Positions 6,885 through 13,431 of a stretch of DNA of 13,431 nucleotides are shown in pieces. Each line of letters opens with the position of its first letter. The stretch's first letter is position 1. Source of the DNA: Actinomycetes bacterium. GTDB lineage: Bacteria > Actinomycetota > Actinomycetes > Actinomycetales > Dermatophilaceae. The position numbers and the translations under genes were made by a program. Where the stretch lies: positions 1-13,431 of the forward strand of contig JAEWFB010000615.1 of assembly GCA_023389095.1 (NCBI GenBank), given 5' to 3'. Below the pieces are notes generated by a model. The model worked only from the letters and a program-made list of their open reading frames with translations. It did no database searches and was not told the DNA's origin.

Positions 6885-6898
6885 GTCAAACCGTTGAC
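6885..6898. promoter_or_regulatory. Palindromic operator candidate before the P450 operon
   Basis: GTCAA-ACCG-TTGAC is a perfect inverted repeat (5-base arms, 4-base centre) that overlaps the -35-like TTGACA. Its right part, AACCGTTGAC, matches AACCGCTGAC in the minus-strand promoter at 9 of 10 bases. The position, symmetry and recurrence fit a TetR-type operator controlling the P450 and possibly the ABC genes. Confidence 0.5.
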
Positions 6899-6923
6899 AA
6901 CACTTACGTCCAGCACATTCACT
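6894..6923 (+). promoter_or_regulatory. Predicted promoter of the P450 operon
   Basis: TTGACA (6894-6899) is a perfect -35 box. Eighteen bases downstream, TTCACT (6918-6923) is only a weak -10 box. If used, transcription would begin close to the ATG at 6931, consistent with the absence of any ribosome binding site before the P450 gene (a leaderless start). TACGTC at 6905-6910 is an alternative -10 but lacks a -35 box at the right distance. Confidence 0.4.
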
Positions 6924-6930
6924 TTGCAAC

Positions 6931-8112
6931 ATGTCAACCAAAGCCCCCGCTGCCGTGGGCGACCTGGACCTCTTCTCCGACGAGGTCCTGCTCGACCCGT
7001 ACCCGACCTATGCGACGCTCCGCGAGACCGCCGGGGTGGTGCACCTGCCCGTCAACGACGTCTACGCCCTGACGCGCTACGACGTCATCCGCGACGCCCT
7101 CGCCGACACCGAGACCTTCTCCTCGGCCTCGATCGGCTTCAACCCGATGGTCAACGACGCGCTCCAGGGCACCTCCCTCGCCTCCGACCCGCCGGTCCAC
7201 ACCCAGCTGCGGGCCACGCTCAGTGCCAACCTCACACCGCGGTCGCTGCGCGGCCTCAAGGGCCAGATCGAGGAGAAGGCCGACGCCCTCGTCGCCGAGC
7301 TCGTCGAGAGCGGCTCGTTCGAGGCGATCGACGCGCTCGGTCGCGTGTTCCCGATCCAGGTCGTCGCCGACCTCATCGGCTTCACCGACGAGATCCGCGC
7401 GACGATGCTCCGCTGGGGCCAGGCCGCGATGGAGGTCATCGGACCGCTGAACCAGCGCACCGCCGAGAACTTCCCGGTGGCCGGCGAGCTCTACGGCTGG
7501 TGCTCGCAGGTCACCGCCGACGACCTCGCGCCCGGATCGGTCGGGCGGGGCATCTTCGAGGCCGAGGCGCGGGGCGAGATCCCCCCGAACACGGCCGGCC
7601 ACATCATCCACCAGTACCTCGGGGCCGGCGTCGACACGACGGTCGCCGCCATCGGCAACATCGTCGCGCTCCTCGCCCAGCACCCCGACCAGCTGGCCGT
7701 CATCCGCGAGGACCGCGCCCTCGTCGGGTCGGCGTTCAACGAGGTGCTCCGCTACTGGGCGCCGGTGCACGCCTGGGGCCGTCGGGTCACCAAGGACGTC
7801 GAGATCGACGGGGCCCTCGTGCCGGCCGGAGCCCAGGTCGCCGTCCTCTTCGGCGCCGGCAACCGCGACCCGCGCCACTACGACGCCCCCGACACCTTCG
7901 ACGTGACACGCAACCCCGTCGACCACCTCTCCTTCGGCTACGGGCCGCACGGCTGTGCCGGCCAGGGGCTCGCCCGGCTCGAGGCGCACGCCATCATCGG
8001 CTCGCTCGCTGCACGCGTCGAGCGCCTCGTCGTCGGCGAGGCCCGACGCGTGCCGAGCAACATCACCCGGAGCATCGACGCGCTCCCCGTCCTCGAGGTG
8101 GTGCCGGCATGA
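6931..8112 (+). CDS. Cytochrome P450 monooxygenase
   Basis: This is a 393-residue soluble bacterial class I P450. The I-helix oxygen-activation motif is GAGVDTT (231-237, with the Asp235-Thr236 pair), the K-helix ExxR is EVLR (271-274), and the heme loop FGYGPHGCAG (335-344) carries the axial ligand Cys342. No membrane anchor is present. It would hydroxylate or dealkylate a small molecule using electrons from the two genes that follow. The stop overlaps the ferredoxin start (ATGA), so the three genes are translationally coupled. The ATG lacks a ribosome binding site and may be leaderless; the helix-A region DPYPTYATLR at 22-31 is at the usual distance from this start. The CYP family cannot be assigned by eye, and the substrate is unknown. 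Confidence 0.97.
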   Translation: MSTKAPAAVGDLDLFSDEVLLDPYPTYATLRETAGVVHLPVNDVYALTRYDVIRDALADTETFSSASIGFNPMVNDALQGTSLASDPPVHTQLRATLSANLTPRSLRGLKGQIEEKADALVAELVESGSFEAIDALGRVFPIQVVADLIGFTDEIRATMLRWGQAAMEVIGPLNQRTAENFPVAGELYGWCSQVTADDLAPGSVGRGIFEAEARGEIPPNTAGHIIHQYLGAGVDTTVAAIGNIVALLAQHPDQLAVIREDRALVGSAFNEVLRYWAPVHAWGRRVTKDVEIDGALVPAGAQVAVLFGAGNRDPRHYDAPDTFDVTRNPVDHLSFGYGPHGCAGQGLARLEAHAIIGSLAARVERLVVGEARRVPSNITRSIDALPVLEVVPA

Positions 8113-8303
8113 GGATCGAGCTCGACCGACCGCGCTGCGAGGGTCACGGCCTGTGCGAGGAGGAGGCCCCGAGCCTGCTCCACCTCGACGACGAGGGCGA
8201 GCTCGTGCTCGACCGCGACGAGGTCGCCGAGGGCACTCCCGAGGCCGCAGCGGCGAGCGCTGCCGTGCGGGTGTGCCCCGTGGCGGCCCTGAGACTGGCA
8301 TGA
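8109..8303 (+). CDS. Small Fe-S ferredoxin of the P450 system
   Basis: A 64-residue acidic protein with the three-cysteine pattern CEGHGLC (10-16) and CP at Cys56. This CxxXxxC...CP arrangement is that of P450-partner ferredoxins in actinobacteria, which usually carry a [3Fe-4S] cluster; here the variable position is His13. It passes single electrons from the reductase to the P450. It begins in the ATGA overlap with the P450 gene and ends in another ATGA overlap with the reductase gene. Cluster type and redox potential cannot be inferred with certainty because His could in principle serve as a ligand. Confidence 0.93.
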   Translation: MRIELDRPRCEGHGLCEEEAPSLLHLDDEGELVLDRDEVAEGTPEAAAASAAVRVCPVAALRLA

Positions 8304-9457
8304 GCGACCTGCGGCGGATCGTCGTCGTCGGTGGCGGCATCGCCGGTGTGACGGCCGCGGATGCGCTGCGCCAGAACGGTTTCGACGGCGAGCTCACCAT
8401 CGTCGGCGACGAGCGGCACGCCGCCTACAGCCGGCCGGCCCTGTCCAAAGCCGTTCTGCGCGACCCCGACGGCCTCACGGCGCACGAGCTACCGCCCGCC
8501 ACCCACGGCGGCACCGAGCTGCGCGGCGTCGCCGCCGTGGGCCTCGACGTCGACGCGCGCACCGTGCTGCTCGACGACGGTGACCGGCTGCCCTATGACG
8601 GCGTCGTCATCGCGAGCGGCTGTCGGGCCCGCCGGCTCGGTGACGAGGAAGCGGACGCTGCCGATGAGCTGACGCTGCGCACCGTCGACGATGCCTGGCG
8701 GCTGCGGTCGCGGGTGGCCGACCGCCCGTCCGTCGTCGTCGTGGGCGGAGGCCCGTTGGGCATGGAGGTCGCCTCGTCGTGCCTCGACAACGGGTGCGAG
8801 GTCACCCTGGTCTCGCAGGGCCCGCCCCTGCTGGCGCAGCTCGGCTCGCATCTGTCCACCCTGTTCGTCTCCGCGGCGACCCACCGCGGCCTGCGCGTCG
8901 TCGAGAGCGCCGGGGCCCGGCTCGCGGCCGGCACCTCCGGCACGCGAGTCGTGCTCGCCGAGGGCGTGGTCATCGAGGCAGGGCTCGTCATCACGGCTGT
9001 CGGCGACCGCCCCAACGTCGAATGGCTCGACGGCAGTGGGCTGCTCGAGCGCGGTTCCCTCGTCACCGACGCGCGCGGACGCGTCCGCCCGGAGGTCGTC
9101 GCCGCGGGCGACGTGGCCTCGGTACCCACGCCGCGCGGCATCCGTCGGGTGCCGCTGTGGAGCTCGGCCATCGACCAGGCTCGCACGGCTGCTGCGGCGC
9201 TGCTCGGCGTCGACCCGGTGCCCGGCGACCACCGACCCTACTTCTGGACCGAGCAGTTCGGGCTGTCGCTCAAGGCGGTCGGGCACCTGCCGCTGCCCGG
9301 CGACCCGGAGCTTCTCGAGGGTGAACCGGACGGGGCGCGACAGCTGCTGCGCTGGAACGCCGCTGACGCGTCGATCGGCAGTGCCGCCGTCGCCCTCAAC
9401 TACCGCATCCCGATCCCTCGGCTGCGCCGGCTGTGCGAGCCCGCCGTCACCGGCTGA
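8300..9457 (+). CDS. FAD-dependent NAD(P)H:ferredoxin reductase of the P450 system
   Basis: The 385-residue protein resembles putidaredoxin reductase-type enzymes. The FAD-binding GGGIAG is at 11-16, YSRPALSK at 43-50 is the conserved segment after the first fold, the NAD(P)H-binding fold VVGGGPLGMEVASS is at 147-160, AVGDRPN is at 233-239, and the second FAD-contact motif AAGD has Asp271. Near the C-terminus, PYFWTEQFGLSLKAVG is the conserved family end motif. It oxidises NAD(P)H and reduces the ferredoxin encoded just upstream. The start lies in an ATGA overlap with the ferredoxin stop. Together the three genes form a complete electron-transfer chain. The coenzyme preference is not clear from the motifs alone. 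Confidence 0.96.
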   Translation: MSDLRRIVVVGGGIAGVTAADALRQNGFDGELTIVGDERHAAYSRPALSKAVLRDPDGLTAHELPPATHGGTELRGVAAVGLDVDARTVLLDDGDRLPYDGVVIASGCRARRLGDEEADAADELTLRTVDDAWRLRSRVADRPSVVVVGGGPLGMEVASSCLDNGCEVTLVSQGPPLLAQLGSHLSTLFVSAATHRGLRVVESAGARLAAGTSGTRVVLAEGVVIEAGLVITAVGDRPNVEWLDGSGLLERGSLVTDARGRVRPEVVAAGDVASVPTPRGIRRVPLWSSAIDQARTAAAALLGVDPVPGDHRPYFWTEQFGLSLKAVGHLPLPGDPELLEGEPDGARQLLRWNAADASIGSAAVALNYRIPIPRLRRLCEPAVTG

Positions 9458-9508
9458 GGCAACACACCCACCTCACGACACACCACTCCACGACTCGGAG
9501 ACGCTGCC

Positions 9509-11089
9509 ATGAGCACCACTGACGTTGCCACTGGCTCGGAGCCCTCGGCCCCGGGCCAGCACGCCGCTGCGCCCCGCCTGCAGGTGCGTGGGCTGTCGAA
9601 GACCTTCTCCGGCGTGACCGTCCTCGACGACGCCCACCTGACGCTGCAACCCGGCGAGATCCACGCCCTGGTCGGGCAGAACGGCTCCGGGAAGTCGACG
9701 CTCATCAAGCTCGTCAGCGGCGTCCACCGCGCGGACCCCGGCGGCGAGATCCTCGTCGACGGCGTGCACCTCGGGCCGCCGGTCAACGCCGGCCGGCTGC
9801 ACCGCCAGGGCCTGGCGTTCGTGCACCAGGACCTCGGGCTCGTGCCCGACCTCTCGGTCCGCGAGAACGTCCGCGTCGGGCTCAACGCCGTGGGCCGCCT
9901 GACGCGACGGGTGGACCGCCGCGCCGACCGGGCCGCGGTGCGCCGCACGTTCGAGTTCCTCGGAGTGCCGATCGACCCGGAGGCCACCGTCGCCTCACTC
10001 ACCCCGAGCGAGCGCGTCGCGGTGGCGGTCGCGCGCGCCCTGCAGGAGCGCGAGCCGGGCGGCGGCGTCATCGTCTTCGACGAGTCGTCGCGGGCCATCC
10101 CGCACGAGGCGCTGCCCGCCTTCTACGACATGGTGCGCTTCCTCGCCGAGCAGGGCACGGCCGTGCTCTTCGTCAGCCACGACCTCAAGGAGGTCCTCGC
10201 CCTGGCGCACCGAGTGACGGCGCTGCGCAACGGCCGGGTGGTCGAGGCGGGCGTACCAGTAGCAGGTCTCGACGAGGCGATGCTGACCCGGATGGTGCTC
10301 GGTCGGGACGGCGCCCCGGGCGACCTCGTCGGCCAGTACCCACCCAGTCCCGGCGAGGCGTCGATCGAGCTCGTCGGCATCCGGGGCGGTCGGGTCCGCG
10401 ACGTCACGACGAGCCTGCGCCCCGGCGAGGTGGTCGGCGTCACCGGCACCGTCGACTCCGGCATCCTCGACCTCCCCTCGCTGCTCGGCGACACCGCCGC
10501 CGCCGGCACCATCCGCCTCGACGGCCGCGACCTCGAGCTGGCACGCGTCGACGTGGAGGACCTGCTCGCTGCGAAGGTCGTGCTGATCCCCCAGGACCGG
10601 CACGGTCGCGGGCTCGCCATGGGGCTCACCGTCGAGGAGAACATCACCATCCCGCACGTCGTGTCGCGGTCGCGGCCGTGGTCGCTCGGGGCCGCCTGGC
10701 GCCGTCGCGAGACCGACGCCGTCATCGACCGGTACGACGTGCGCCCCCGCTCCCGGGACACCGTCGTCGCCACGATGAGTGGCGGCAACCAGCAGAAGGT
10801 CCTGTTCGGCAAGTGGCTGCTCGACCGTCCGCGCCTGCTCGTCCTCGAGGAGCCGACCCAGGCCGTCGACGTCGGCGCCCGCGCCGCGCTGCTCGCTGCC
10901 AGCCGGCAGGCCGCGCAGGACGGCGCCGCCGTGCTCTACGTGTCGTCCGAGGTCGAGGACCTCGCGGCCGTCTGCGACCGGCTCCTCGTCCTCGAGGACG
11001 GGGTCGTCGCCCGCGACCTCGCCGGCCCGTTCACCCCCGAGGCCGTCCTCGAGGCCGTCTTCGCCAGCCCCACCGGAGGAACAGCATGA
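9509..11089 (+). CDS. ABC importer ATPase, duplicated domains (RbsA/MglA type)
   Basis: The 526-residue protein has two nucleotide-binding domains, as in ribose/galactose-type importers. Domain 1 has a canonical Walker A, GQNGSGKST (56-64), Q-loop Gln107, Walker B ending FDE (190-192) and switch His224. Its signature is the divergent SLTPSERVAVA (163-173) and DESS replaces DEPT. Domain 2 has the degenerate P-loop region usual for this family (GTVDSG, 313-318), a canonical signature SGGNQQK (424-430), and LEEPT (446-450) with Glu447 where Asp is normal. GGAG with an 8-base spacer supports the ATG. It begins 51 bases after the reductase gene with no clear promoter between, so co-transcription with the P450 genes is possible. 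It powers uptake with the permease and binding protein downstream. Confidence 0.94.
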   Translation: MSTTDVATGSEPSAPGQHAAAPRLQVRGLSKTFSGVTVLDDAHLTLQPGEIHALVGQNGSGKSTLIKLVSGVHRADPGGEILVDGVHLGPPVNAGRLHRQGLAFVHQDLGLVPDLSVRENVRVGLNAVGRLTRRVDRRADRAAVRRTFEFLGVPIDPEATVASLTPSERVAVAVARALQEREPGGGVIVFDESSRAIPHEALPAFYDMVRFLAEQGTAVLFVSHDLKEVLALAHRVTALRNGRVVEAGVPVAGLDEAMLTRMVLGRDGAPGDLVGQYPPSPGEASIELVGIRGGRVRDVTTSLRPGEVVGVTGTVDSGILDLPSLLGDTAAAGTIRLDGRDLELARVDVEDLLAAKVVLIPQDRHGRGLAMGLTVEENITIPHVVSRSRPWSLGAAWRRRETDAVIDRYDVRPRSRDTVVATMSGGNQQKVLFGKWLLDRPRLLVLEEPTQAVDVGARAALLAASRQAAQDGAAVLYVSSEVEDLAAVCDRLLVLEDGVVARDLAGPFTPEAVLEAVFASPTGGTA

Positions 11090-12105
11090 CCACCACCACT
11101 GCCGCCGATCTCGTCGAGAAGGAGCCCGGGTCCGGCGCGAGCACGACGGCGGCCGGCCGGCGGCGCGTGGACGTCGGTGACCTCGCCCGCCGGTACAGCC
11201 TCATCCTGCTCTGGCTGGTCATGGGGGCCGGCTTCTTCCTGCTCGCCGACGTCCCGCTGGGCAACTTCCTCCAGGGGATCTTCGCCCGGCAGACGCCGCT
11301 GGTCTTCCTCGGCATGGCGGTCGTGCTCACCATGGCCGTCGGCGAGTTCGACCTGTCGTTCCCGTCGGTCTACGCGCTGTCCGGGGCGAGCGTCTCCGCG
11401 CTCGTGGTCCTGTACGGCTGGTCCTTTCCCGCTGCCGCGCTGGCCGCGGTGGGACTCGCCCTCGTCTTCGGGGCCGCCAACGCGCTGCTCGTGGTCCGGG
11501 CCGGGATCAACCCCGTCATCGTGACGCTCGGGGTCGGCAGCCTGGCCATCGGGCTCGGCGGCTGGGTGTCGCAGGAGACGTCCGTCAGCGGCCTGGACTT
11601 CAGCCTGTCCAACATCGCGCTGGCCCGCGTGCTCGGCCTGCCGATGGTCTTCTGGTACGGCGTCGTCCTCGTCCTCGTCTTCGGCTACGTCATGAGTGCG
11701 ACGCCGCTCGGCAGGAGGATCCTCTTCGTCGGTGCCAACCGCGAGGTCGCCCGTCTCGCAGGCATCCCCGTGGCCCGGGTGCGCGTGGGTGCGTGGCTCA
11801 CCTCGTCGCTGCTGTGCGGCGTCGCCGGCGTCATCAGCGCGGCAGGGCTCGGCGGCTTCAACGCCACCTCGGCCCGGGAGTACTTCCTCCCGGCCTTCGC
11901 CAGCGTCTTCCTCGGCACGGTGGCCGTCGCACCCGGGCGGTTCAACCCGATCGGGATGTTCATCGCCGTGTACTTCCTCGTCACGGGCATCTTCGGGCTC
12001 CAGCTCCTCGGCTACCAGGGCTGGGTCACCGACGCCTTCTACGGCGTCGCCCTCGTCGGCGCCGTCGCCGCGTCCACGTGGGTGCAACGACGGGTCCGGG
12101 GATAG
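11086..12105 (+). CDS. ABC importer permease (RbsC type)
   Basis: A 339-residue integral membrane protein of the branched-chain amino acid/ribose permease family (PF02653). Hydrophobic segments lie at about 37-56, 70-88, 94-110, 115-137, 144-160, 187-204, 234-258, 268-282, 289-308 and 315-333. GEFDLSFPSVYALSG (86-100) corresponds to the GGIDLSVG region of RbsC. The cytoplasmic loop TPLGRRILFVGANREVARLAGI (206-227) is the segment that contacts the ATPase. The gene starts in an ATGA overlap with the ATPase stop and has a strong ribosome binding site (GGAGGA, 5-base spacer). A long polar N-terminus of about 35 residues precedes the first helix. Confidence 0.95.
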   Translation: MTTTTAADLVEKEPGSGASTTAAGRRRVDVGDLARRYSLILLWLVMGAGFFLLADVPLGNFLQGIFARQTPLVFLGMAVVLTMAVGEFDLSFPSVYALSGASVSALVVLYGWSFPAAALAAVGLALVFGAANALLVVRAGINPVIVTLGVGSLAIGLGGWVSQETSVSGLDFSLSNIALARVLGLPMVFWYGVVLVLVFGYVMSATPLGRRILFVGANREVARLAGIPVARVRVGAWLTSSLLCGVAGVISAAGLGGFNATSAREYFLPAFASVFLGTVAVAPGRFNPIGMFIAVYFLVTGIFGLQLLGYQGWVTDAFYGVALVGAVAASTWVQRRVRG

Positions 12106-12168
12106 CCGGCACCCGCTCGATCTTCCAGTCCTCCTGTGCGCCAACCCTTCTCGAAAACGGAGTACCGC

Positions 12169-13338
12169 ATGAACATCACGTCCAAGTCGTTGCTCGCGGC
12201 ACTCGCCGTCAGCGCCGTGGCCCTCTCCGGGTGCAGCTCCGTCGAGGAGCAGAGCGCGGCGGCTGGCGGCGCCTCGGCATCCGCGCCCAGCCGGGCCGAG
12301 GCGTCGGCCGCCCAGCGCGTCGTCGACGAGGCCACCCGGGCCGTCGCGACCTTCACGGCACCCGGCACGCCCCTGAAGGACATCGCCGCCCTCAAGGGCA
12401 AGACGGTGTACTTCGTGCCGGCCACCTACCAGGTGCCGGTGTTCCAGGCCATCGCGGCCTCGCTGAAGACCGCGCTCGGCTCGGCCGGCGTCGGGGTCGA
12501 GGTGTGCGACGGCAAGTCCAACCCCGCCAACATGGCCAGCTGCATCCAGCAGGGCATCGACGCCCGTGCCGGTGCCATCGTCACAGGGTCGATCCCCACC
12601 GAGCTCGTGTCCGTCGCCTTCGAGAGCGCGGCGAAGGCGGGGATCCCCGTCGTCAACACGATGACCGCGCCCGCCGGGCCCGGAGACCCGACCAAGGTGG
12701 CCTACCTGACCCCGGACTACGTCGGTCTCCAGTCGCTGTCGGCACAGTCGGTCATCGCCGACTCCGACGCGGCGGCGCACGTGCTCTACGTCGAGATCAC
12801 CGACACCCCGGCCACCGTGCTGTGGGCCGAGCAGGGCGCACTCGCGACGTACGGGAAGAGCTGTCCCGGCTGCACGGTCACCGTCGTCAAGGCCAACACC
12901 GGCCAGTTCGACAAGCTGCCCAGCCTCATCACGAGCGCCCTGACGAAGGACCCGAAGATCACCCACGTGCAGACCGAGGTGGACTTCGCGGTCCAGCCGG
13001 TCGTCGAGGGGCTGCAGGCGGCGAACGCCATCGGCGTCAAGATCGCCAGCATGGACGGGGTGCTCGCGACGATGCAGATGCTCAAGAGTGGGCAGTTCGT
13101 CCACTCCGAGGTGGGCTTCAACGCCGACGCCCTCGCCTGGTACGCGGCCGACCAGGCCCTGCGCATGATGTCGGGTGCACCGGCGACGGTGAACGTGCAG
13201 TTTCCGTACCGGCGCATCGTCACGGCGGCGAACGTCGGCAGCCTCGACCTCACCGCCCAGGGGGAGAAGTCAGGGTCGTGGTACGGCTCGACCGACTACC
13301 AGGACGGCTTCCGCGCGCACTGGGGCCTCAACGGCTGA
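12169..13338 (+). CDS. ABC importer substrate-binding lipoprotein
   Basis: The 389-residue protein has a lipoprotein signal: a positively charged start (MNITSKS), a hydrophobic stretch and the lipobox LSGC with Cys22 as the lipidated residue, followed by an Ala/Ser/Glu-rich linker to about residue 65. The mature part resembles type 1 periplasmic binding proteins (sugar family, PF13407): KGKTVYFVPATYQVPVFQAI at 77-96 is the first strand-helix, and GIDARAGAIVTGSIP and AKAGIPVVNT follow. Four cysteines (113, 125, 232, 235) could form two disulfides. The start is chosen at the ATG preceded by CGGAG with a 6-base spacer; an upstream GTG would put 11 extra residues before the signal. Family members bind sugars, but in this catabolic context the ligand may be an aromatic or other compound (inference). 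Confidence 0.95.
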   Translation: MNITSKSLLAALAVSAVALSGCSSVEEQSAAAGGASASAPSRAEASAAQRVVDEATRAVATFTAPGTPLKDIAALKGKTVYFVPATYQVPVFQAIAASLKTALGSAGVGVEVCDGKSNPANMASCIQQGIDARAGAIVTGSIPTELVSVAFESAAKAGIPVVNTMTAPAGPGDPTKVAYLTPDYVGLQSLSAQSVIADSDAAAHVLYVEITDTPATVLWAEQGALATYGKSCPGCTVTVVKANTGQFDKLPSLITSALTKDPKITHVQTEVDFAVQPVVEGLQAANAIGVKIASMDGVLATMQMLKSGQFVHSEVGFNADALAWYAADQALRMMSGAPATVNVQFPYRRIVTAANVGSLDLTAQGEKSGSWYGSTDYQDGFRAHWGLNG

Positions 13339-13363
13339 CGAGCTCTCGGCACCCTTCGGCGTC

Positions 13364-13421
13364 CCCGACCTCGCGGGTGTGCGCGGTGACACAGGTCGGG
13401 CCCCGGCCGGTTGGCGGGGCC
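13364..13421 (+). terminator. Tandem hairpins after the ABC operon, possible terminator
   Basis: CCCGACCT (13364-13371) pairs with AGGTCGGG (13393-13400), and GTGT/ACAC (13377-13380, 13389-13392) can extend the stem inside a bulge. Immediately after, GGCCCC...GCC pairs with GGC...GGGGCC (13399-13421) around a GGTT loop with one bulged G. There is no U-tract. The last 93 bases of the window hold no recognisable gene. Confidence 0.5.
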
Positions 13422-13431
13422 GCCCCCGGGT

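Noticed and set aside
6934..8400. 488-codon minus-strand frame opposite the P450 and ferredoxin genes.
   Set aside because: Same antisense composition artefact; the plus strand has the heme loop, ExxR and Fe-S motifs.
9458..9508. A separate promoter or operator before the ABC genes.
   Set aside because: The 51 bases hold a ribosome binding site but no -35/-10 pair and no copy of the AACCGYTGAC motif.
10936..13104. Very long open frame on the minus strand opposite the ABC transporter genes (722 codons).
   Set aside because: Its translation is a low-complexity mix of Asp, Arg, Gly, His, Glu and Val with no domain, and it lies opposite three genes with clear motifs. High GC at third positions creates such antisense frames.

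Overview
The window looks like a piece of a high-GC actinobacterial chromosome (Actinomycetota; order not resolvable by eye). The basis is strong G/C bias at third codon positions, densely packed genes with ATGA/GTGA stop-start overlaps, a P450-ferredoxin pair of the type common in mycobacteria and streptomycetes, and apparent leaderless starts. No rRNA, tRNA, insertion sequence, phage gene or CRISPR array is visible. All genes point to one catabolic and uptake locus for a small organic compound whose identity the sequence does not reveal.

Left block (1-6029, minus strand, read right to left from a promoter near 6071-6100): six tightly spaced genes. They are a phosphotriesterase-family protein that has lost nearly all metal ligands, a second phosphotriesterase-family protein with all ligands intact, a class A FAD monooxygenase, an HSL-type alpha/beta hydrolase, a metallo-beta-lactamase-fold hydrolase, and a CocE/NonD-type serine hydrolase cut by the left edge. 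Gaps run from a 4-base overlap to 20 bases, so this is almost certainly one operon.

Centre (6030-6930): a divergent control region and a TetR-family regulator, followed by 200 non-coding bases with a strong hairpin and the promoter region of the right block. A motif AACCGYTGAC occurs in both control regions (6076-6085 and 6889-6898), and a near-copy in inverted orientation lies at 6127-6137. It is a candidate operator linking the regulator to both blocks.

Right block (6931-13338, plus strand): a complete three-component P450 system (P450, small Fe-S ferredoxin, FAD/NAD(P)H ferredoxin reductase) joined by ATGA overlaps. After 51 bases comes a ribose/simple-sugar-type ABC importer (double ATPase, permease, lipoprotein binding protein). 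The window ends in hairpins that could terminate this block.

Working model (inference): the importer takes up the compound, the P450 system and FAD monooxygenase oxygenate it, and four or five hydrolases of different folds open ester, lactone or amide bonds, all under TetR control. The most unusual element is the adjacent pair of phosphotriesterase-family genes, one with a complete metal site and one predicted to be a pseudoenzyme.
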